DNA from: Candidatus Altimarinota bacterium
GTDB lineage: Bacteria; Patescibacteriota; Gracilibacteria; BD1-5; UBA2023
Direction: 5' to 3'
Length of the DNA stretch: 32,812 bases
NCBI GenBank assembly: GCA_028685185.1
Contig: JAQUEK010000007.1
Location: 1-32,812 of the forward strand
In this document: piece after piece, positions 27,383-32,812 of the stretch
Numbering within the stretch: position 1 is the first letter of the stretch
Layout of the letters: the number at the start of each line of letters is the position of its first letter
Made by a program: the position numbers and the translations under genes
Notes under the pieces: generated by a model
Database searches by the model: none
What the model saw: only the letters and a program-made list of their open reading frames with translations
Told to the model about the DNA's origin: nothing

Positions 27383-27883
27383 TTAATTAATTTTAATTCA
27401 GTATCTTTCTTTCAATCATCTTTCGGTAAGAAGACAGGCATTATCGAAATCGAATCAGAGTAGTTCTACTCACTTTTGAACATCGGATGAATTATCGGAT
27501 TCCACCTCTACAAACCATGGTATGCCATCAAGCTTATCTATATCGAAATGCATGTTTCATAAGCTATAGCTAATCCTGGTTTTAGATGATTTCCCATATA
27601 AAGAAAATCAGATTCATTGCAAAATATGAATTATGTTTTCATAATCATCAAATTTTATTTCATATTCATTTTGTGATTTTACTCAAGGCTCATCTATCCA
27701 TTCCTTATATGTAAGTATGTTATCCTCTCACATTTTTCTTAATCTGATCTTTTTTCATGAATCATTTCCGAAAAAATCATTGCACACGGTTCATTCGAAC
27801 ATTTTTATTGCTCAAAGTTCCTCTAATTTTGCAATAACCTGTTCCTTATCTATTTCAAGGATTTTTATCTCAACCTCTTTCAT
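27383..27883 (-). CDS. CYTH-domain phosphohydrolase/cyclase-like protein
   Basis: 166 residues. It opens with the family signature EVEIKILEIDK (normally ExExK), followed by NDFFGNDSGKKIRLRKMGED and TYKEWIDE (acidic/basic strands of the triphosphate tunnel). It continues with KTRISYSLGNMHFDIDKLDG and PWFVEVESDN. CYTH proteins act on triphosphates (class IV adenylate cyclase, thiamine triphosphatase, inorganic triphosphatase); which one applies is open. It starts 157 bases upstream of the CDS end of glyS's neighbour block and lies 23 bases downstream of the glycosyltransferase gene, likely one transcript. Confidence 0.85.
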
Positions 27884-27906
27884 AAAAATATATTACAAAA
27901 TAATAA

Positions 27907-28725
27907 TTATTTTGATTTAACGACTTCATAGAGAAAAACCGGTAAAACATTCCATATCCTTTTTGCCATTCTGACAGGATGTGTTCCAAGTCTCCATAAC
28001 CACTCTAATCATAAGATAGCTATAATTTTTGGCGGTCTTTTCTTAAATCACAGAAGATAATCAAAGCTTCACCCTACTCAAATCGCAACTTTAATCTTAT
28101 CTAATTTCGGCAGTAATTCAATTATCGTCTTTTCCTGACCTACATCACGTCATTGGATGGAAAAAAGATAGATATCATTGGTTTTATTTATTTCTGAAAT
28201 TATTTTTTCTTGATCTTCTTTTTTGTAAATATAATGATGGAAAGCTACATTTGGATATTTTTTCATCAGATCTCAACTCATAACCTTTTGTCTTTTGATC
28301 TTTAAGTTATCTCATAAATTCCCTGGTGCTTGAAATTTATCGATTATTGTGATTCCATATCATTTTAAATTTGCATATTCAACCAAATCTTTGGTCAAAA
28401 CACTTCATAAAACCCTTCACCCGTATTTTTCATAAAGCTGTTTTCTTTTTATGAAAAGATTCAGTCAATACCAAGGGATAAGCAATGCATTTAGCAACTT
28501 TCACATCTTATTATCCAGTATCTGATAAGCGGCCCATATTCAGATTCAATCAGGTACATTATAATCTGATTTATTTAAAATATCTTTATAGTTCTCATCA
28601 TATCTTGCATTAAGGAGAAATTCTCCATTTGGCGTAAAAATAGACATCTTCTCTTTAGGTTCTTTTATTTTCTCAAAAAATTCATCATAATAGACTTTTG
28701 AAATTTTTACTCAAAATATTTCCAT
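27907..28725 (-). CDS. WecG/TagA/CpsF-family glycosyltransferase
   Basis: 272 residues. GT26 marks are TPNGEFLLNARYDENYKDIL (normally N-x-E ... NPEF), VPDGIGIWAAYQIL near residue 57, the KIKVAIGVGGSFDYLLGFKK stretch near 210, and PKIIAILGLEWLWRL near 232. Family members add N-acetylmannosamine-type sugars to undecaprenyl-linked intermediates for teichoic acid or common antigen at the inner face of the membrane. No partner genes of such a pathway lie here. UGA glycines include those in PDGIG and GVGGSF. The C-terminal basic end (RMAKRIWNVLPVFLYEV) fits membrane association. Confidence 0.88.
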
Positions 28726-28847
28726 ATCGTTTTAGGTTTAAATAAAGCTTTATGATTATATATAAATAAGCTATAAATCAAACTTTTAGCTTGATAAAAA
28801 AAATATAATTAATAAAATCTGGTATAAATAAAAATAATGAACCAACC

Positions 28848-29252
28848 ATGAAAATAAGAATTCCGAAAGTGATCAATAATTGCGTATGATGTTGAGCATG
28901 TGTCTCTATCTCTCCTGATGTGTTTGAAATGAATATGGACTGATTGTCCCAAGTGATAGAAAACAAATCCTATGAAGATAAGAATGTTGATGATGCTATA
29001 AAGATATGTCCTGTAAATGCCATAAAATGGACTGAAATGGAAATATGAGCAAAAGATGATTCTAAATGCATCAAAAATCCGAAAGTGAACAATAACTGCA
29101 TATGATGCTGAGCATGTGTCTCTATCTCTCCTGATGTCTTTTTCTTCAATGAGAATTGATTATCAGAGGCTCTGATTCTTGATAGTTATGAATGAAAGAA
29201 TATAGACGATTGCATTGCTGCTTGTCCTGTTAGTGCTATAAGCTGGGAATAA
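28848..29252 (+). CDS. two-domain 4Fe-4S ferredoxin
   Basis: 134 residues made of two similar halves, each with one cluster motif. First: CVGCGAC at 12-18 with the distant Cys54 before Pro. Second: CIGCGAC at 84-90 with Cys126 before Pro. Both halves continue VSISPDVF. Extra cysteines (74 and 122) are present. The halves are similar in DNA too (for example the run coding for GACVSISPDV), so this is a recent internal duplication. Both glycines in each CxGCGAC are UGA codons, so the cluster cannot be built with the standard code. It probably serves KorAB and other ferredoxin enzymes. Confidence 0.92.
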
Positions 29253-29257
29253 TAAAA

Positions 29258-29306
29258 TTCTAACAAATAAAAAACGTATCTGAGATACGTTTTTTATTTG
29301 TTAGAA
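29258..29306. terminator. long perfect hairpin between ferredoxin and rodA/ftsW
   Basis: 23-bp perfect arms with a 3-base loop. The A6 and T6 tracts inside the arms let it end transcription from both sides. The right arm includes the TAA of the convergent rodA/ftsW-type gene (29301-29303). Confidence 0.85.
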
Positions 29307-30527
29307 CATGACTTTCTTCCTTTGGAAAAATTTTGAATTCGAATGTTTCATGGTTTCGAAATTAACATCTCTCGATACATTAAGAAGGATTCAGATTCAT
29401 ATCATAAGCGACATAAGGGAAGATCATCCATAACTCACAAAAGGCAATGTTATTCATGTAAGCGGAACTATATTAAGATTCACTCACATATTAATGAATG
29501 CTTGTACGATTATCCATGTAGTTATTCATGCAGCAAGATATTTTCAGAAAGGATCCGTTACATTTGATGATATGAAAAATCATCTGTACGCGATAAAAAG
29601 ATATAGGAGAACCAGAATAAGGACTCAGAAGAATCAAAGCTCCTCAGCGATAACAGAAAATATGAAATCTCATTGTACTTCAGGCAAATATCAGAATTTC
29701 TGTATCGACTTTCAGAATCAGAGTCAGAAATATCATCAGCTTCAGATTGCTATAAGTCATTGCTCTGTCTGGAAATTTATCGTTTTGTTCTGAATTGATG
29801 TCTGGTTGTCAGACATGAAATTATCAAACCTTTCAGTAATATAGGAGAATGTATTTCTAGAGCCTCAACTCACAACCTTTCACATGGAATATATAGTTCA
29901 TGCAAAAAGTATTCATGATAGGAATATAACTCAGAGATGTTTGATGTTTCATCATCATATGAAAAAAAGTATCACCGATATCGGCACAACTATAAGTATA
30001 GTTCAGAAATCAGGCTGCAATCATAGAAGCACTATTATTATCCCGATGATGAATATGAAAGGCATGAATCAGTTCTTAAAATCCGATATATCTGATTTTT
30101 TTCTTTTCAGGAAATAAGCAAGATATATAACAACTCAAAGCTTCAGAAACTCCGCTGGCTGTAACGAGAAAGGCATAAATGGTATGTTTATCCATCATTT
30201 TGCTCAGTTATAGGTAACTCATATTATAAGAACTATAAACAGAAACATAAGTGTAGCTCAGAATATATATTTGGCATATTTCTCAAAAAACTTATAAGGA
30301 GTTTTGGCAGCTAATATAAAAAGCAATATGCTTATAAATGTGTGTGTGAGGCTTTTGAAAAAATAGAATGCATTCGGAAAATACTTTACGAACATAGAAT
30401 CCTTAGGAAGCAGCGATACAACCTTGAAAGATGGATAGACACTTACAGAGCTTATCATTATCATTCAAAATACAACCAGAGAAAAGACCACAAAAAAAAG
30501 CGGATAATCTATATTTTTAGTTTTCAT
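29301..30527 (-). CDS. FtsW/RodA/SpoVE-family glycosyltransferase
   Basis: 408 residues with about ten membrane segments. Family motifs: NGAKWWINIPFMPFSLQPAE followed by FLKLG near residue 110, GLQPDFGT near 165 with the catalytic Asp, and an extracellular loop with TINFQTEQGLIAIGSGG. These lead into GLGFGKS and PEVQGDFIFSVIAEELGFFG, and the end contains LPFVSYGGSSLMS. SEDS proteins polymerise lipid II into peptidoglycan in division (FtsW) or elongation (RodA); which of the two cannot be decided. Many UGA glycines. It follows yggT by five bases. Several plus-strand open frames here are antisense shadows. Confidence 0.92.
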
Positions 30528-30532
30528 CTTTA

Positions 30533-30826
30533 TTAAAAATTGCTAGGTAATAAGGAAATCACTTCAGGTCTTATATATGTAATGAAGCTGCTTATGATGC
30601 TTATCATAATGAATATTATTATAGGCGCAAAATCAACTGGTCATATCGTTGTAGGGAGATATTTCCTAACATGGAAATATATTGGAGTTGTTATCGATCT
30701 TATGAAATCTATCTTGATCTTCAATCAGAAAAGTTGCAGCCATGAAAAAATTATATCGATTATAATCACCCACTCGATAAGATTTAGGAATATAAGAATT
30801 ATCAGACATATATAATCGATAATCAT
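30533..30826 (-). CDS. YggT-family membrane protein
   Basis: 97 residues with two membrane segments. The YggT core is IIDIIFSWLQ, then RSITTPIYFHVRKYLPTTIG and PVDFAPIIIFIMI (conserved P-DFSP element). YggT proteins are linked to cell division, osmotic response or organelle/nucleoid distribution in different groups; the exact role is not known. First gene of an operon with the SEDS gene, which fits a cell-envelope role. Two UGA glycines. Confidence 0.85.
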
Positions 30827-30854
30827 ACTAATCACGAAAAAGAATATTAGCTTA

Positions 30855-30882
30855 AATATATAACTAAGTGTTAATTTATCAA
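30855..30882 (-). promoter_or_regulatory. promoter of the yggT-ftsW/rodA operon
   Basis: Minus strand TTGATA (30882-30877), 16 bases, TATATT (30860-30855), about 30 bases before the yggT start. Confidence 0.6.
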
Positions 30883-30905
30883 GTTAAAAAAATAAAAATT
30901 GGCAT

Positions 30906-30948
30906 AAAAAAAATGCAGAGCACATCAGATGATGTTCCCTGCATTTTT
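30906..30948 (-). terminator. terminator of the FN3 surface-protein gene
   Basis: Stem AAAAATGCAG / CTGCATTTTT with an inner ACATC/GATGT helix. On the minus strand it is followed by a run of U. It begins 16 bases after the stop at 30964. Confidence 0.88.
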
Positions 30949-30963
30949 ATTTTTTTTGAAAAA

Positions 30964-31911
30964 TTATTTAATTAATTTTCTTCTGTAGAAGAATACTAAT
31001 CAGAATGAAAGAATCAAAGCAGTAACGATTATTAGATTTTCAGCTGGACCTGATTTGATTTCAGTTGGCTTAACAGCTAATTCTCAAGTTGAAGTAGCTC
31101 ATGAAGCAGAATTTAAGTCTGGAGATAATGCCATAGTAGCAGGAGTAGTAAATTCCTTTATACCGTCTACACCATCTTTTATAGTATTACCTGCAGTATC
31201 TTTTGCAGCAATAACACTTAATGAATAGCTAGAAGATATATCCAAAACGCTTTCGATTTTAACTATAGCTTTATTAGGAGCTGCAGTATCTAATGTTACA
31301 GTTGATGGAACATCAGCATTGTTGCTGGTTTTTGTTATCTTAACTTGAACTGGATCTGAAGATAGAGGAACACTGAAAGTCAAAGATAAAGTCTTATTGT
31401 CGATAATATCGATTGTATTCAAAGATAATGATCATGTAGCAGTAGCTCATGTTAATGTAGCTCAAGTTGAAGACACAACACCTAGAGCATCAGTCATAAC
31501 ATCTCATAATTCACTTGAGAAAGTATTAGATTCGTTACCTTCTTTATCAACAGCAACTATTGAGAAGTAATACTTAGTATTAGGATCAAGTGGAGTTATT
31601 GTTGTACCAGTCTGAGTGATCTGGTCAGTCTCATCTGTATATTGTTCATTAGGATCAGTAGATTTAGCAACTGATACTTTTCAATAATTAACGATGTAAG
31701 CAGCAGCAGCAGCAACTTTATCCCATTCTAATGTTACTCAAGTTGCAGTCTTGCTAACTAATCTTGGTGCAGAAGGAACTTCTAAAGAAGTAGAAGTACT
31801 TCCTGTTGAAGAAGTAGCTCATGTGTTAACTACAGATCAAGTCGCAGCAAATGTACTTTGAACAAAAAATAATATAGAAACAAGAGATAAGATTTTTTTT
31901 ATGTTTTTCAT
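30964..31911 (-). CDS. secreted FN3/Ig-like surface protein with C-terminal anchor
   Basis: 315 residues. Signal peptide (ILSLVSILFFVQSTFAA) and a Thr/Ser/Gly linker. A fibronectin type III domain lies at about 45-140 (PSAPRLVSKTATGVTLEWDK, LDPNTKYYFSIVAVDKEGNE). A second Thr-rich linker leads to a bacterial Ig-like (SbsA-type) domain at about 165-265. A C-terminal membrane segment (NLIIVTALILSFGLVFFYRR) with basic tail resembles an LPxTG-type anchor without the sorting motif. Some glycines are UGA. Likely displayed on the cell surface; it may mediate adhesion to a partner cell, which is inference. Divergent from the pilin gene. Confidence 0.85.
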
Positions 31912-31958
31912 AGAAATAACAAATTAAATAATAAATAATGTAAAAAATTAAATAAATT

Positions 31959-31985
31959 TTGTACATTAACAAAATAATATATAAT
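31959..31985 (+). promoter_or_regulatory. promoter of the pilin gene
   Basis: TTGTAC (31959-31964), 15 bases, TATAAT (31980-31985). The transcript would begin near 31992, at the start of a run of six G (31994-31999). Confidence 0.5.
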
Positions 31986-32006
31986 TAACATACGGGGGGC
32001 ATTATA

Positions 32007-32063
32007 ATGAAAAAAATCTTTTTTTGCAAATATTTTTACAAAAACCATGAAAAACGGAAATAA
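32007..32063 (+). CDS. short ORF overlapping the pilin start
   Basis: ATG at 32007 is seven bases after GGGGGG, the only Shine-Dalgarno-like sequence next to a native gene here. It gives 18 residues (MKKIFFCKYFYKNHEKRK) and stops at TAA 32061-32063, inside the pilin gene but in another frame (pilin ATG at 32047). It could couple translation to the pilin by reinitiation, or be chance. Confidence 0.3.
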   Translation: MKKIFFCKYFYKNHEKRK

Positions 32064-32631
32064 ATGATTTACATTAATTGAATTAATGGTAGTAATAGCC
32101 ATTTTGTCAATATTAGCCATATCAGCTAATTGATTTGATTTCAACAAGAAAACGTGAACTGAAAAAAGAGATAAGTTCTTGAATTGAATCATATCTGTAA
32201 TTGATTCCGAAAAGCTGAATTCTAAGGTATGAAAAGGTATAAACATATCAACGACAAATATAATAAATCCCACATTTTCAAAGATAAGGATATCCACATG
32301 ATCGATAAATGTGAATTATTATTCCTGAACGAAAATAGATGAATTGACCACCAGTTTCTGAACTTGAATAAGTTTAGCGAATCCTTTCTATTGAGATGTA
32401 AACTTCAACATAAACTCGATAACTTATGAAAACAAGGACTTATCAGCTACATGAACATTAAAAAATCTTGAGATCATCTTTGACAATATAAAGAACAATA
32501 TAGTCTTCAGCTGAACACTTATCTGATGATGATCCATGCCATCATCAACGATAATAAGAATAAAGGCATGATATTGAAAAGAATATAAGACCATTATTTT
32601 TGATAAGAGAACCTGAAAAATAGAATTTTAA
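32047..32631 (+). CDS. type IV pilin-like prepilin
   Basis: 194 residues with a class III signal: NKGFTLIELMVVIAILSIL. Cleavage by prepilin peptidase would fall after Gly7, leaving Phe as residue 1 and Glu at +5. Gly7 is a UGA codon, so in the standard code the protein could not be processed. The rest is a beta-rich pilin body with many UGA glycines (IGGGS, GSINVNYYSG). It may be a minor pilin (GspH/FimT-like). No pilus assembly genes are in the window. A terminator follows after 15 bases. Confidence 0.88.
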
Positions 32632-32646
32632 TTTAATGTAAATACG

Positions 32647-32678
32647 AAAAAATCCAGCCTTTAGGGCTGGATTTTTTT
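32647..32678 (+). terminator. terminator of the pilin gene
   Basis: AATCCAGCC / GGCTGGATT stem, short loop, seven U. It also separates the pilin from the oppositely oriented 5S rRNA gene. Confidence 0.92.
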
Positions 32679-32688
32679 CTTCTATTCA

Positions 32689-32810
32689 TTGTCTTGGCTT
32701 TTACCTACTCTTGCAACCACTGAGGGTAACTACCATCGGCACTACGTGGCTTAACTTCTGTGTTCGGAATGAGAACAGGTGTACCTCACGCGTAATAAAA
32801 ACCAAGACAA
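32689..32810 (-). rRNA. rrf: 5S ribosomal RNA
   Basis: 122 bases. The ends TTGTCTTGG and CCAAGACAA pair to form helix I. The conserved loop CCGAACACAGAAGTTAAG and the downstream GCCGATGGTAGT element are present. Its orientation implies that any linked 23S and 16S genes lie beyond the right edge of the window. Confidence 0.95.
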
Positions 32811-32812
32811 TA

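Noticed and set aside
29343-30815. Several plus-strand open frames rich in His, Ser and Cys
   Set aside because: They are antisense to the SEDS (FtsW/RodA) and YggT genes, whose motifs are clear on the minus strand.
30964-31911. Repeated TGAT/SGAT motifs in the surface protein as flavinylation sites for ApbE
   Set aside because: The Asp three residues before the motif and any FMN-binding domain are missing; the motifs lie in Thr/Ser/Gly linkers.
1-32812. CRISPR arrays, insertion sequences, integrases and tRNA genes
   Set aside because: No regularly spaced repeats, no transposase or integrase motifs and no cloverleaf with a GTTCRA-type T arm were recognised by eye.

Overview
The window comes from a low-GC bacterium that reads UGA as glycine (genetic code 25), as in Candidatus Gracilibacteria (BD1-5) and Absconditabacteria (SR1). 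Read with the standard code, almost every native gene is cut into short pieces. Read with UGA as Gly, about 35 intact genes appear, and the UGA codons fall on glycines that are invariant in their families (P-loop of an ANL ligase, TPP site of KorB, Cys-x-Gly-Cys of a ferredoxin, Gly before a prepilin cleavage site). All native genes end in TAA or TAG. All family names below rest on my own translation and motif recognition; no database search was run.

Layout. 1-7.3 kb: UbiA-like prenyltransferase, then a tightly packed accessory block with two NMT1-like solute-binding-type proteins, a PaaK-like adenylate-forming enzyme, an unknown membrane-anchored protein and a large secreted Cys-rich protein. 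7.4-8.3 kb: repeat and pseudogene debris surrounding a small self-contained cassette that looks foreign. 8.36-10.0 kb: arsR / thioredoxin-like / ArsP-type permease operon with a palindromic operator. 10.1-11.3 kb: a small ORF and ApbE. 11.39-13.86 kb: an island of three standard-code genes (periplasmic protein, small protein, methyl-accepting chemotaxis protein) with strong Shine-Dalgarno sites and higher GC. 14.0-15.9 kb: rhodanese, DUF2892-type membrane protein, cupredoxin lipoprotein. 16.0-21.7 kb: KorA and KorB, Ldh2-type dehydrogenase, aminotransferase behind an attenuator, PhnA-like protein. 21.8-27.3 kb: PHP protein, TrmB-type regulator, unknown protein, single-chain PheRS, T-box and GlyRS. 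27.4-32.8 kb: CYTH protein, WecG/TagA glycosyltransferase, ferredoxin, RodA/FtsW, YggT, FN3 surface protein, type IV pilin, 5S rRNA.

How the genes may work together. Aminotransferase, Ldh2-type dehydrogenase, KorAB and the two-cluster ferredoxin form a plausible amino-acid fermentation module: transamination gives a 2-oxoacid, which is either oxidised to acyl-CoA with reduction of ferredoxin or reduced to a 2-hydroxyacid. The aminotransferase operon has its own promoter, a 16-residue leader peptide rich in Phe and Asn, and an antiterminator/terminator pair, which points to ribosome-mediated attenuation. GlyRS is preceded by a T-box, so glycine charging is controlled in an organism where UGA adds to the glycine demand.

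The most unusual items are the aminotransferase attenuator, the glycyl T-box in a UGA=Gly genome, the mitochondrial-type single-chain PheRS with a C-terminal FDX-ACB domain, and the standard-code genes embedded in a recoded chromosome. The last may be recent transfer or an assembly chimera, and this must be settled first.
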